Assembly: GCF_046237625.1 (NCBI RefSeq)
Contig: NZ_CP143545.1
Coordinates: forward strand, 2,728,001 to 2,792,000
DNA length: 64,000 bases
From: Paraperibacillus esterisolvens
GTDB taxonomy: Bacteria; Bacillota; Bacilli; Bacillales; DSM-1321
Reading direction: 5' to 3'
Position 1 is the stretch's first letter. Each line of letters begins with the position of its first letter. The translations under genes were made by a program, and so were the position numbers. The notes beneath the pieces were generated by a model. It was not told where the DNA came from. It was given only the letters and a program-made list of their open reading frames with translations, and ran no database searches. This document shows positions 51,935 to 60,460 of the stretch, piece after piece.

Positions 51935-52123
51935 CATAAAACAAATATGAGGTTTCTACCCGCAGCCTATGGAAAGGAACCTGGACAAGAGCAGGAACAA
52001 ACACAATAAGGCGGTGGAGCGGAGCAAGGCGCAGGCAGGAATGCCAGCTGGATAAAAGATGCAAACCTGGCACCTGAAAGCATTATATTACATTCAGCTC
52101 CGCCCCTTTTTCCACAGAAAAAA
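51935..52123 (+). repeat. Dispersed repeat family 2, copy B (about 189 bp)
   Basis: Aligns along its length with 19759-19945 and has the same ends (CATAAAACAAA...TTTTCCACA). Strongest blocks: TTTCTACCCGCAG, CCTGGACAAGAGCAGGAAC, AAGGCGCAGGCAGGAA. It sits 110 bp upstream of the dacB start and next to the sodF terminator, the same layout as copy A near sleB. Confidence 0.75.
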
Positions 52124-52151
52124 CCCTCAGGTGTCACTATACCTTCGGGTT
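52115..52151 (-). terminator. Terminator of the superoxide dismutase gene
   Basis: Stem AACCC/GGGTT and AGGT/ACCT separated by tandem GA mismatches (52122-52151), then TTTTTT on the minus strand. Confidence 0.7.
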
Positions 52152-52168
52152 TTCGAAAGGATTGTCAT

Positions 52169-53053
52169 TTAATAGGGCTTCCACTGCAGCTGCTTCGCAG
52201 CAGCAAAGCGGTTTTCGGCATTCGGCCAATATACCACGCTCCACCAGTTATCTACATAAGAAGCCCGATTGTTCTTATATTGCAGATAATAGGCATGCTC
52301 CCATACATCCAGGACCAAAATAGGGATGGTATCCCATTGTGTGAGATTCATATGGAATTCCGACTGCAGGATTTCAAGCCTCCTTGGCCGTGCTGCCCAG
52401 ACAAGAAGTGCCCAGCCTACACCTTCCACGGCTTTTGCCGCTTCACTGAAATGCTTCTGAAATGTTTCAAAGCTTCCAAAGTCCTTCTCAATCTGCCGGA
52501 GCAGGCTGCCTTTTGGCCTGCCGCCTCCCCTGGGATTCATAACCTCCCAAAAGATAGTATGAAGATAATGCCCGGATCCGTGGAAAGCTGCTTCTTTTTC
52601 CCAATGCTTAATCAAGGAAAAGTCACCGGTGCCACGGGCTTTTTCCATCATGGCCTCGGCCTTGTTCAGACCGTCTACATATGCCTTATGATGCTTATCG
52701 TGATGGAGCCTCATAATTTCCTCTGCAATCGCCGGCTCTAACGAATTATATGGATATGTAAGAGGCGGCAGCGTATGCCGGCCTGCTCCTACCGCAGCTT
52801 CCCTATGGCCTTGCTGTGCCTGGATGTCATGGGCAGCCTTCAGCCTCGATGCCAGCAAATCCACATTTTTCTGGAGTGCCAGTACAGAAGCTTCATCCGG
52901 CCTGGCATGCTCAAGCTCTGCTGCCATGGTCGTTACATTGCATGCGAGACTGTACATGGATGGATTAGACTGCACCAGTCTCCCGGATTCACTTTCCAGC
53001 ACAGCATGAATCCAATCTGAAACTTCTCTTGCATATTGACTTAAATCAGCCAC
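52169..53053 (-). CDS. sodF: Fe/Mn superoxide dismutase with N-terminal extension
   Basis: About 294 aa. An N-terminal helical region (1-85) not found in ordinary SODs precedes the SOD fold (about 90-294). Conserved features: HTLPPLTYPYN, the HHDKHHKAY segment with the first metal His, GHYLHTIFW with the second, and DVWEHAYYLQY with Asp and His ligands. Same organisation as B. subtilis SodF (YojM is unrelated). Start GTG at 53053, eight bases from GGGGGTG; the frame is open 207 nt further into ypuI but unsupported. Confidence 0.87.
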   Translation of the reverse strand: MADLSQYAREVSDWIHAVLESESGRLVQSNPSMYSLACNVTTMAAELEHARPDEASVLALQKNVDLLASRLKAAHDIQAQQGHREAAVGAGRHTLPPLTYPYNSLEPAIAEEIMRLHHDKHHKAYVDGLNKAEAMMEKARGTGDFSLIKHWEKEAAFHGSGHYLHTIFWEVMNPRGGGRPKGSLLRQIEKDFGSFETFQKHFSEAAKAVEGVGWALLVWAARPRRLEILQSEFHMNLTQWDTIPILVLDVWEHAYYLQYKNNRASYVDNWWSVVYWPNAENRFAAAKQLQWKPY

Positions 53054-53127
53054 TTTTATCACACCCCCATAGTAATCTATGAAAGACCATCCGGCGGTTA
53101 TGCCAGAGCAGCTGCACAGAATTGGCA

Positions 53128-53160
53128 TAAAAATAGCTCCCCCCTCTAATCGGGCGGAGC
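53128..53160 (-). terminator. Terminator of ypuI
   Basis: Stem GCTCC-G-CCC/GGG-G-GGAGC (53136-53160) followed by TATTTTT on the minus strand. Confidence 0.72.
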
Positions 53161-53168
53161 ATTCAGAC

Positions 53169-53657
53169 TTAATTGGACTGCATGAGTTTAGTGCGGTAAT
53201 CCGTTTCATAAAACTCCAGCTCTTCACGTACAGACTGGAAGCCTGCTTCCATTGCCCCAAACAGCTCTTTAACCTGTACGGGTGCTTCCTGGCGGAGTTT
53301 TATTGAGTTTCGGCCAGTGTAGGCAGACCTGCTGTCCTCGTACCAGACATCCGTCTTTGGAGAAAAGAATTCATCTATCACCTGGTGGTATACCCTGTAT
53401 AAAATGCGTTCGGCAGCGGCCTTGTGAAAAACTTCATTAGAAAGTATGACTTTACAGGCTTCGAGGTTCTCTTCACTATAAACCAGCAGCTTCCTGAGGT
53501 TGGAGAGAAGCGTTTTATAAAAGGCCTCTTCTCCTGCCTTTTCTGTCTGCAGGGTCTCAAGTGTGGCAGCATTCAGGAAATCCTCAAGCTGCGTTACCGA
53601 AGTTTGAAGGAATGTTCTAACATCTTCAAGCTGTGTCTGGATAATTGTATTGGCCAT
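53169..53657 (-). CDS. ypuI: YpuI family protein (DUF3907)
   Basis: 162 aa, soluble, helical, function unknown. Distinctive segments NEVFHKAAAERILYRVYHQVIDEFFSP-type (around residues 72-100) and YEDSRSAYTGRN (near 105) belong to this family. SD AGGAGG. Located near scpB as in B. subtilis, here separated from it by an extra gene. Confidence 0.84.
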   Translation of the reverse strand: MANTIIQTQLEDVRTFLQTSVTQLEDFLNAATLETLQTEKAGEEAFYKTLLSNLRKLLVYSEENLEACKVILSNEVFHKAAAERILYRVYHQVIDEFFSPKTDVWYEDSRSAYTGRNSIKLRQEAPVQVKELFGAMEAGFQSVREELEFYETDYRTKLMQSN

Positions 53658-53677
53658 TGTATACCTCCTGAAAATAG

Positions 53678-54097
53678 TTAACGGCTCCCCAACTTGAATT
53701 CAGCAGGAGAAACAAGAACTTCCCCTTTATTTTCAAGCTCTTCGAAGACTTTCTTTAACCGGTCCATATCAAGTCCTTTAAATAGCGAAGTAAACTCTTT
53801 TGCCTCGCTGATGTAGACTCTCTTTCGGACACAGTATTCCGGGTGCTTGATTAAAGCAGCGAGCGCAGCGGCATCCTTAGGGTAGATATCCCTGCTTCCA
53901 GCCGAAAAAAGGGGAGTCCCGGAATATGGGACAGCTTCATCGGACAGGAGTCCTTCAAAGTATCGGACATAGACGATGTGCAAGCTCTTTTGCAGGCCTT
54001 CCACCCGATAGCAGGCAACTGATTTGTTAAAGAAATCTTCAGATGTAGTCGGCATAGCCTTTTCTAATTCATACCCTTTACAGCTCAGGATAAGCAT
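53678..54097 (-). CDS. Hypothetical protein between scpB and ypuI
   Basis: 139 aa, not recognised. No signal peptide or membrane helix. Mixed alpha/beta composition, contains CYRVEGLQKSLHIVYVRYFEG and a charged C-terminus (EELENKGEVLVSPAEF). Good SD AAGGAGAAAAGG; followed by ypuI after 20 nt, so probably co-transcribed. Real gene by length, SD and packing; no function can be proposed. Confidence 0.72.
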   Translation of the reverse strand: MLILSCKGYELEKAMPTTSEDFFNKSVACYRVEGLQKSLHIVYVRYFEGLLSDEAVPYSGTPLFSAGSRDIYPKDAAALAALIKHPEYCVRKRVYISEAKEFTSLFKGLDMDRLKKVFEELENKGEVLVSPAEFKLGSR

Positions 54098-54197
54098 TAC
54101 CTTTTCTCCTTCCGATTCTTCAATCGCTATGTAGGACGGCTCCCATCAAGTGAGCCAGGCACACCTTAATTTTAACACAATTCAGAAAGTTGTGTCA

Positions 54198-54782
54198 TTA
54201 CCCCTTTTCACTGACATTGCTGAAAAATAGATCCGCCTCTTCACCTTCAAAGCCTTCTTCGCTTTGTTCAAGCTCTGGCAGCTCCTCGATGGTATTCAAT
54301 CCGAAATAGTCCAGGAACTCCTTCGATGTTCCGTACAGGTAGGCACGACCGGCACCTTCAGCCCTCCCGACATCCTTAATGAGGCCTTTTGAAACAAGAG
54401 TCTGCAGCGGCCTTTCCGTTTTCACGCCGCGGATGTCCTCAATTTCAGCCCTTGTGATTGGCTGCTTATACGCAATGATCGCCAGAGTTTCCAGAGCTGC
54501 CTGGGACAAACCTTGTGCCCCTGGAGTTTCCACCAATTTTTTTAGATAATCTGAGCAGGACTTTTTGGTGGCAAGCTGGTAGACCCCTGCCAGCTGTATG
54601 AGGTGGAGGCCTCTCCCTTCAGATTCATAATCGTGATGGAGCTCTTCAATCAGCTGGGCTGCCTCGGTATCGGAAATTTCCATTACCTTGGAAATCTGCA
54701 AGAGGGAAAGCCCCTCGTCCCCTGCTGCAAACAGCATAGCCTCGAGGGCTCCTTTCATTTTAAGTTCCAATGTACTCTGCAC
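54198..54782 (-). CDS. scpB: Segregation and condensation protein ScpB
   Basis: About 194 aa. Two winged-helix domains (about 8-80 and 95-165; SQAALETLAIIAYKQPITRAEIEDIRG is the signature of the second) and an acidic C-terminal tail. Dimer that joins ScpA and SMC in the condensin ring. Overlaps scpA by 23 nt. Start uncertain: GTG at 54782, TTG at 54770 and ATG at 54758 are all possible. Confidence 0.93.
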   Translation of the reverse strand: MQSTLELKMKGALEAMLFAAGDEGLSLLQISKVMEISDTEAAQLIEELHHDYESEGRGLHLIQLAGVYQLATKKSCSDYLKKLVETPGAQGLSQAALETLAIIAYKQPITRAEIEDIRGVKTERPLQTLVSKGLIKDVGRAEGAGRAYLYGTSKEFLDYFGLNTIEELPELEQSEEGFEGEEADLFFSNVSEKG

Positions 54783-55524
54783 CTGCCTTAGCTGCTACAA
54801 ATATGTCCGAGAAGTTATTTTCCTGCTCGACGTGAATGCTTTTCTGTTTCATCAATTCAAGTATGGATAAAAAGGTGACCACGATATGCGCCTTTTCAGC
54901 AACCGGGAATAATTCCTGAAATTTAACTCTGCCGCTGATTTTTTTTAAGTGTTTCATAATATCATTCATTCGGCTTTCCATAGAAATTTCCTGCTTTTCT
55001 ATCTTTGCGTAAACCGGCTTCTGCAGTTTTTTCCGCCTGAGCAGCTTTTGAAGTGCACCCAGCATATCATAAAGGGTCACATCGAGGTCCTGTTTATCCT
55101 GCTCAGCACCGGCTGCATATTCAGATAAATCACTTGGCGGCTTCGTGAAGACCATCCCCCTGTCCTGCTCCAGCTGCTTAAACTCAGCGGCAGCCTGTTT
55201 ATATGTCCTGTATTCAATTAATTTTTCGACCAGCTCATCACGCGGATCGTTTTCCATGTCAAAGTTTTCATCTTCTTCATAGGAAGGTTCCTCATATTTA
55301 GGAAGGAGCATTTTGCTCTTAATGGCCAGAAGCGTTGCTGCCATTACAAGATATTCACTCGCCAGATCAAGCTCAAGCTCCTTCATTGTATGGATGAAGC
55401 TGAGATACTGCTCGGTGATGGCAGCCACTGGAATATCATAAATATCGATCTCAAGCCGGTTAATCAAATGGAGCAGCAGATCGAGCGGCCCTTCAAATGC
55501 ATCTGTTTTAACGTTATAAATCAT
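54760..55524 (-). CDS. scpA: Segregation and condensation protein ScpA
   Basis: 254 aa kleisin of the SMC complex. N-terminal helical domain (FEGPLDLLLHLINRLEIDIYDI near 10-31), acidic linker (YEEDENFDMENDP near 85-97) and C-terminal winged helix (about 180-250, HIVVTFLSILELMKQ). Overlaps scpB, forming the scpAB operon. Promoter candidate at 55576-55603. Confidence 0.95.
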   Translation of the reverse strand: MIYNVKTDAFEGPLDLLLHLINRLEIDIYDIPVAAITEQYLSFIHTMKELELDLASEYLVMAATLLAIKSKMLLPKYEEPSYEEDENFDMENDPRDELVEKLIEYRTYKQAAAEFKQLEQDRGMVFTKPPSDLSEYAAGAEQDKQDLDVTLYDMLGALQKLLRRKKLQKPVYAKIEKQEISMESRMNDIMKHLKKISGRVKFQELFPVAEKAHIVVTFLSILELMKQKSIHVEQENNFSDIFVAAKAGAEYIGT

Positions 55525-55575
55525 TTATTTCACCAGATTTTCTTTATATTGCCTTCATCTTTACAGACTATCCAT

Positions 55576-55603
55576 AGTATAGAGGATAACACCCCATTGT
55601 CCA
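55576..55603 (-). promoter_or_regulatory. Probable sigma A promoter of scpAB
   Basis: Minus-strand TGGACA - 16 nt - TATACT, about 55 bp upstream of scpA. Confidence 0.55.
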
Positions 55604-55697
55604 AGACTAATCTTTAATTCCAGGGCATCAGAGGGGTTTGCAATGCCGGCTTCGTGGAACTCTATGCTAAAATGAGGAACAGGAAGGAGGGTGTCAG

Positions 55698-56237
55698 ATG
55701 GAATATCCTGAACCATTTTTAGATTATTTGATTGAATTCCATTGCACACGGGATTATTTCGAGTGTCATGAAATTCTGGAAGAATATTGGAAAGAGGCCC
55801 CTGCCGGTGAGCGCAGTCCTGTCTGGCAGGGATTTATCCAGCTCGCTGTCGGGCTCTATCATTTCCGTCGGGATAACAGGAATGGAGCAGCCAGGTCGCT
55901 CAGGCAGGCCAGCCGGATTTTGGGATCTGAGAGGGATGAGGTTTTAGCCCTTGGAGTTGATTTTGAGCGATTGAAGGCAGTGCTCTATGAGATAGAGGAG
56001 CATCTGCTTGGTGGAAAAGAATATAAAAGTATCGAAATTCCCCTCATTAATAACCTGCTTTCCCGTTGCAGGGAAAGAGCGGCTTCAGCAGGGCTGGTCT
56101 GGAACATTCCTAGTGACGGGAATAATACGGATCTAATACACAGGCATAAAACAAGGGACAGATCTGCTGTGATTGCAGAACGCCAAAGACAGCTCGAGCT
56201 TAGACGCCGTAATATAGGCCATTCCGGAGCACACTGA
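55698..56237 (+). CDS. ypuF: YpuF family protein (DUF309)
   Basis: 179 aa. DUF309 helical signature EFHCTRDYFECHEILEEYWK (residues 13-32) near the start; residues 45-75 (GFIQLAVGLYHFRRDN) are also conserved. Function unknown. Basic C-terminal tail is longer than needed for the domain. SD AAGGAGGGTG. Divergent from scpA and convergent with ribT, sharing a terminator. Confidence 0.85.
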   Translation: MEYPEPFLDYLIEFHCTRDYFECHEILEEYWKEAPAGERSPVWQGFIQLAVGLYHFRRDNRNGAARSLRQASRILGSERDEVLALGVDFERLKAVLYEIEEHLLGGKEYKSIEIPLINNLLSRCRERAASAGLVWNIPSDGNNTDLIHRHKTRDRSAVIAERQRQLELRRRNIGHSGAH

Positions 56238-56273
56238 AGGGAGGCTGACATGGATTAGCCAGCCTCCCTTCAG
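56234..56273. terminator. Shared terminator of ypuF and ribT
   Basis: 14-bp perfect stem CTGAAGGGAGGCTG/CAGCCTCCCTTCAG (56234-56273) between convergent genes. It contains the ypuF stop codon. T-tracts are short. Confidence 0.75.
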
Positions 56274-56286
56274 AGAGGTTTATATG

Positions 56287-56634
56287 TTATTTACATTCGC
56301 ACTTTTCCAGAAATGAAGCTGTTATCTCATTCGATCTCAATCTTTGATCCGGGAATTGATGTTTGATGGCCTGTACCATCTTTGTTCCCAATCCCTGATG
56401 GCGGTAGGAAGGGTTCACGGAGATATGCAGAATTTCAAATTCTCCCTCATTTTCCAGGGAAACCCCGATCAGCCCGAGAATATCCTCTTCTTTCCATAAG
56501 AAGAGCTGATGATTTTCATCCGTTTCGTACTTCTTCATTGTAGCCTGAAGCTTTTTGATGTCCTTTTCATTTGGCATGAATGAAAGCAGGCCCATGGCAA
56601 TTTTTTCAAAGTTTTTCTTATACTTAATAAGCAT
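56287..56634 (-). CDS. ribT: RibT-like GNAT acetyltransferase
   Basis: 115 aa, small GNAT domain. Starts MLIKYKKNFEKIAMGLLSFM like B. subtilis RibT; the acetyl-CoA binding loop RHQGLGTK lies near residue 78. In B. subtilis it is the last gene of the riboflavin operon, but here the rib biosynthesis genes are absent and ribT stands alone, so its link to riboflavin is unclear. SD GAGGGA. Confidence 0.88.
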   Translation of the reverse strand: MLIKYKKNFEKIAMGLLSFMPNEKDIKKLQATMKKYETDENHQLFLWKEEDILGLIGVSLENEGEFEILHISVNPSYRHQGLGTKMVQAIKHQFPDQRLRSNEITASFLEKCECK

Positions 56635-56844
56635 GTAATAATCCCTCGTTAATGGTAAGACTGTATTTTTGTATATTATCTACTTTCTTCCCAGCTCGTA
56701 ATAATCATACAAAAATAAAATTTCTTATTCAACTTTTTTTCGAATATGAGGCCATTTGGCATGCTTACCGGGATTTGGAATGTAACTTTTTTGTTGATTT
56801 TTTCAGGAATTGGTAGTCTACTAGAAGAGTGATTTTTTAACATG

Positions 56845-56870
56845 TGCATCTTTTCCTGATTGCTGTCGTC
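56845..56870 (+). promoter_or_regulatory. Possible sigma M-type promoter of ypuA
   Basis: TGCATC - 16 nt - CGTC resembles ECF sigma M/W promoters. B. subtilis ypuA is a known sigma M target. It lies 23 bp before the start codon. Confidence 0.42.
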
Positions 56871-56892
56871 TAATTGTACGAGGAGGTCAATA

Positions 56893-57765
56893 ATGAAAAC
56901 TAAATATATTAAATGGGCGGCGGTGCTGCTCTTTCTGCTGGCACTGTCACCGGTGACAGCACTGGCAGACGCTGCGCCCGGCGAGAAGATCATTACCCTC
57001 GGTGAAGACCTTACAGAAGAGCAAAAGAACATGCTCCTGGCTGAGCTGGATGCGCCGAAGGACACAGACATCATTACCGTATCGAACCAGGAGGAACACA
57101 AATATCTTGGAAATTACATTTCTTCAAGGTTAATCGGCACAAAGGCCCTGTCTTCCTCATCCATAACGCTTGGAAAAAAAGGGGACGGACTCAACGTTGA
57201 AACGAAGAATATTACCTGGGTCACGAAGGATATGTATCTAAACGCTCTTATCACAGCCGGCGTCAAGGATGCCAATATCAAGGTAACTGCCCCCTTTGAA
57301 GTATCCGGCACCGCAGCCCTGACCGGGCTGATCAAGGCTTATGAAATCAGTGCCGATAAAACGATACCTGAGGATGTAAAGCAGGCAGCCAACGAAGAAA
57401 TGGTCAAAACGGCAAAGCTTGGAGATCAGGTCGGAAAAGAAAAAGCAGCCGACTTGATGACTAAAATCAAAGAAGAAATGGCAAAAAATCCGCCCCAGTC
57501 AGAAGCTGACATCAGAGCCGCCATTGAAAAGGCAGCTGCGGATCTCGGCATTAACCTGTCTGAACAGCAGCTTCAAAGCCTGATTGATCTGTTCAAAAAA
57601 CTGGTCGACCTGAATATCGACTGGAACAAGGTCGGCAATGAACTGGATAAGGCCAAGGATGCCGTGTCCAACTATTTAAAATCAGAGGAAGGCCAGTCCT
57701 TTCTGGACAAACTCAAAGCATTTTTTATCAGTTTGATAGATGCCATAAAATCACTATTTGCTTGA
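56893..57765 (+). CDS. ypuA: YpuA family secreted protein (DUF1002)
   Basis: 290 aa. Signal peptide (1-26, cut after ALADA), then a DUF1002 region (about 30-200, including YISSRLIGTKALSSSSITL) and helical C-terminus. Function unknown; envelope-stress regulated in B. subtilis. ATG with GAGGAGG eight bases upstream. Own terminator downstream. Confidence 0.87.
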   Translation: MKTKYIKWAAVLLFLLALSPVTALADAAPGEKIITLGEDLTEEQKNMLLAELDAPKDTDIITVSNQEEHKYLGNYISSRLIGTKALSSSSITLGKKGDGLNVETKNITWVTKDMYLNALITAGVKDANIKVTAPFEVSGTAALTGLIKAYEISADKTIPEDVKQAANEEMVKTAKLGDQVGKEKAADLMTKIKEEMAKNPPQSEADIRAAIEKAAADLGINLSEQQLQSLIDLFKKLVDLNIDWNKVGNELDKAKDAVSNYLKSEEGQSFLDKLKAFFISLIDAIKSLFA

Positions 57766-57769
57766 TTAG

Positions 57770-57796
57770 AAGCAGCGGGATGCCGCTGCTTTTTCC
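57770..57796 (+). terminator. Terminator of ypuA
   Basis: Stem AAGCAGCGG/CCGCTGCTT with loop GATG (57770-57791) followed by TTTT. Confidence 0.87.
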
Positions 57797-57809
57797 ATTG
57801 CCGGGATTT

Positions 57810-57844
57810 TAAAACAGCCCGGCCAAATCCCGGCCGGGCCTGTT
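57810..57844 (-). terminator. Terminator of lysA
   Basis: Stem of CCCGGCC/GGCCGGG extended by ACAG/CTGT across a bulged G (57814-57844), directly after the lysA stop, then TTTT on the minus strand. Confidence 0.8.
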
Positions 57845-57845
57845 T

Positions 57846-59165
57846 TTATTTGACAGCCTTCTGCTGTAAGGGCCTGTCATGTTTGATCAAATCCTCCAGG
57901 CTTTCTCTTTCTATGACGAGCTGATCCCTGCCGTCCTCCACAAATACCACAGCCGGCCTTGGAATGCGGTTATAGTTGTTTGCCATGGAATAGCCATATG
58001 CCCCTGTACAGAACACAGCCAGGATTTCCCCGCGCTCAGCCCTCGGCAGCGGAAGGTCCCAGATGAGCATATCACCGCTCTCACAGCATTTACCTGCAAT
58101 CGATACTACTTCTTCAGTCTTATCAAGCGGCCTGTTGGCAATAACCGCTTCGTACTTTGCATCATACAGAGCAGGCCTGATGTTATCGCTCATCCCTCCA
58201 TCAATTGCAAGATATTTGCGGATATTCGGCACTTCCTTGGTGGAGCCAAGCTCATAAAGTGTGGTGCCTGCATCCCCAACAAGCGAACGTCCGGGCTCAA
58301 TCCAGATCTCAGGCATATCAAGGCTGGAATCCGCGATCTGCTCTTTGACTTCCGCCACAATCTTTTCAACATAGACGGAGGCAGGAAGTGGTTCATCCTC
58401 ACCCGTATAGCGGATGCCGAAGCCTCCGCCAAGGTTCAGGACCTTAGGCTGATAATCCAGCTCTTGATGCCATTTCTTCATCTGCTCAATGATCTTCCGT
58501 GCAGCAAGGATAAAACCGGTTGTTTCAAAGATTTGCGAACCGATGTGACAATGGATGCCCAGTACATCGTACGATGCGGATTGGATGCTGAAGGCAAGGG
58601 CTTCCTCAGCCTGTCCATTCATCAAGTCAAAGCCAAACTTTGAATCCTCCTGCCCCGTAAGGATATAATCGTGCGTATGGGCTTCTATTCCCGGAGTAAC
58701 CCGCAATAAAATTTTTGCTTTTTTATCTAGCTCTCTGCAAATCTCGTCCAGTATATATAACTCTGAGAAATTATCAACGACAATACAGCCGATGTCCTCA
58801 CGGAGTGCCATCTTTATCTCGTCGACGCTCTTATTATTTCCATGGAAATGAATCCGTTCCCGGGGGAAACCAGCAGCGATTGCTGTGTATAGTTCTCCCG
58901 CTGATACTACGTCAAGGGACAGTCCTTCTTCTTCAATAAGCTGAATCATGGCTATAGAAGAAAAGGCTTTGCTGGCATATGCAACCTGGGAGGAAACTCC
59001 CATCTTTTCAAAGGTTTCTTTGAAGCCCCTAGCTCTTTCCCTGATCAGCGCTACGTCATATACATAAAGGGGGGAACCGTATTTCGACACTAATTCCAAT
59101 GTATCTGCCCCGCCAATTTCTAATGATTGATGTTCATTTACTCTGCTGGTACCATAAAAATGCAT
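57846..59165 (-). CDS. lysA: Diaminopimelate decarboxylase
   Basis: Makes L-lysine from meso-diaminopimelate; PLP enzyme. It is 439 aa, as in B. subtilis. PLP lysine K66 in YASKAFS, PLP-phosphate glycine loop GGGFGIRY (near 282), catalytic cysteine in CCESGD (near 350). ATG at 59165 follows AAAGGATG; the frame is open 105 nt further upstream without similarity. Located downstream of the spoVA genes as in B. subtilis. Confidence 0.96.
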   Translation of the reverse strand: MHFYGTSRVNEHQSLEIGGADTLELVSKYGSPLYVYDVALIRERARGFKETFEKMGVSSQVAYASKAFSSIAMIQLIEEEGLSLDVVSAGELYTAIAAGFPRERIHFHGNNKSVDEIKMALREDIGCIVVDNFSELYILDEICRELDKKAKILLRVTPGIEAHTHDYILTGQEDSKFGFDLMNGQAEEALAFSIQSASYDVLGIHCHIGSQIFETTGFILAARKIIEQMKKWHQELDYQPKVLNLGGGFGIRYTGEDEPLPASVYVEKIVAEVKEQIADSSLDMPEIWIEPGRSLVGDAGTTLYELGSTKEVPNIRKYLAIDGGMSDNIRPALYDAKYEAVIANRPLDKTEEVVSIAGKCCESGDMLIWDLPLPRAERGEILAVFCTGAYGYSMANNYNRIPRPAVVFVEDGRDQLVIERESLEDLIKHDRPLQQKAVK

Positions 59166-59395
59166 CTTCTCATCCTTTCCAGTCACCACGAGGCAGCTTA
59201 TCTTCCATATTAAAAAGGGCTGGAGGCCCGTAATCCAAATGAAAGGGAGCACCCCTTTTTTCTTTATCATATCCTTGTACCAGATATAAGGTTCCGCACA
59301 CGATAAATGGACTTTTTTCTGCTTTAGCCCAGTAAAAGACTAAACCTAAATTACCATACTATGCGGTTTCCTTCAAGACGAAAAATTCTGAAGAG

Positions 59396-60016
59396 TCACG
59401 AGTCGCTGGGACCGCTCATGTCCTCAATGATAGAATGATCATACAGCGACAAGTTAAAACCGCTTCTCTCAAGAATCAGCTCGACCGCCTTCCTGGTAAT
59501 GGGTGATCCTTTTTCACTAGAATCCCTTCCATCCATTTTCCCTATATCACCAATGCCAATGACAACCGGAATATTGAGAGAATCTAAGCAATAGACCGTA
59601 TCACCATGCAGTCTGCCGATTTCTGTATCCGGGATGCCATTCTTATCCACTCCATAAGGAGTCAGGGCCCCTTCCCTGTCTATGGAGAAAGAAATCCTTG
59701 TCCACTCATTCTGCCTCGTATTAGATGCGACGGCTATCGCTCCAAGCACTTCAACTTCATGATGCTTCGCAATATATTTCAATGCGGCTTCACCAAGGCC
59801 TTCACCCACCAGGCCGCTGTCATCCACCATGATAAGCACGGGATCGTATGGGGCCATCTTAATCAACTGGAGCAAATCAGGACCCGTGAGCATGGTTGGA
59901 TTCCCGTATGAGAGTGATATGCATCTGCCGCCAATATCCCGGGCAACCCTTTCGACGGCCCGCTTAGCATATTCGTCTCCATCCGTTATGATGATAATCC
60001 TGCGTTTTTCTCCCAT
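59396..60016 (-). CDS. spoVAEA: Stage V sporulation protein AEA
   Basis: 206 aa, soluble. Begins RRIIIITDGDEYAKRAVE; other conserved parts GGRCISLSYGNPT (near 29) and GSPITRKAVELILERSGFN (near 169). In B. subtilis SpoVAEa is a forespore protein required for DPA uptake. SD GGAGGG. It directly follows spoVAB here, whereas in B. subtilis spoVAC, AD and AEB lie between. After it comes a 230-bp gap and lysA, so spoVAF is also missing. Confidence 0.87.
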   Translation of the reverse strand: MGEKRRIIIITDGDEYAKRAVERVARDIGGRCISLSYGNPTMLTGPDLLQLIKMAPYDPVLIMVDDSGLVGEGLGEAALKYIAKHHEVEVLGAIAVASNTRQNEWTRISFSIDREGALTPYGVDKNGIPDTEIGRLHGDTVYCLDSLNIPVVIGIGDIGKMDGRDSSEKGSPITRKAVELILERSGFNLSLYDHSIIEDMSGPSDS

Positions 60017-60037
60017 AGGGTGATATCCCTCCGCTTT

Positions 60038-60460
60038 TTATAAATCCACATAAAAGATCCACTGAAAAAGCGAACCCAGAACTTTCCCAAGTACAATCGC
60101 CATCATCAGGTATACAATCTTCTCCTGCACGCCGATCCGCTTTGAAAGAATAGGAAGTACATTCAGTACTTCAGTCAAGGCTGCAGCCAGCATACCATTG
60201 AATATTCCGCTTGCAAGTCCAATTGGCATCAAAATAAAAGGCGCTGCATGCAATATGGGTTCCCGCAGGCTGAGCCATCCGCCTGCCACGGCACCCAATA
60301 TGACTGCCCATTCGTACTGTCTTATTTTATGCTTGGTTTTTGTCAGCTGGGTAAGGCGCGGAACTATCCCCAGAACTGTCAAAAAAGCTACAAACCCTGA
60401 ACCGACTGCCAGCCCCCCTGCAAGCCCGACCAGGAGTACGGCCACTAATTCGATCATCAT
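60038..60460 (-). CDS. spoVAB: Stage V sporulation protein AB
   Basis: 140-aa membrane protein with four helices (about 5-28, 48-66, 72-100, 113-137). Part of the SpoVA membrane complex that moves dipicolinic acid. Motif GLAGGLAVGSGFVAFLTVLG at the N-terminus. ATG overlaps the spoVAA stop (ATGA). Confidence 0.92.
   Translation of the reverse strand: MMIELVAVLLVGLAGGLAVGSGFVAFLTVLGIVPRLTQLTKTKHKIRQYEWAVILGAVAGGWLSLREPILHAAPFILMPIGLASGIFNGMLAAALTEVLNVLPILSKRIGVQEKIVYLMMAIVLGKVLGSLFQWIFYVDL

Noticed and set aside
51948..52009. Short peptide beginning MRFLPAAYGKEPG in repeat family 2
   Set aside because: The other copy has a different frame structure with an early stop, so coding is not conserved.
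53054..53260. Longer start for the superoxide dismutase
   Set aside because: It would overlap ypuI and its terminator; the GTG with spaced SD at 53053 fits better.
56676..57101. Minus-strand frame opposite ypuA
   Set aside because: Shadow of ypuA and its upstream region; no SD and no family resemblance.
59166..59395. Lysine riboswitch upstream of lysA
   Set aside because: None of the L-box conserved blocks is visible; only a short AAAGGG/CCCTTT-type hairpin is seen.
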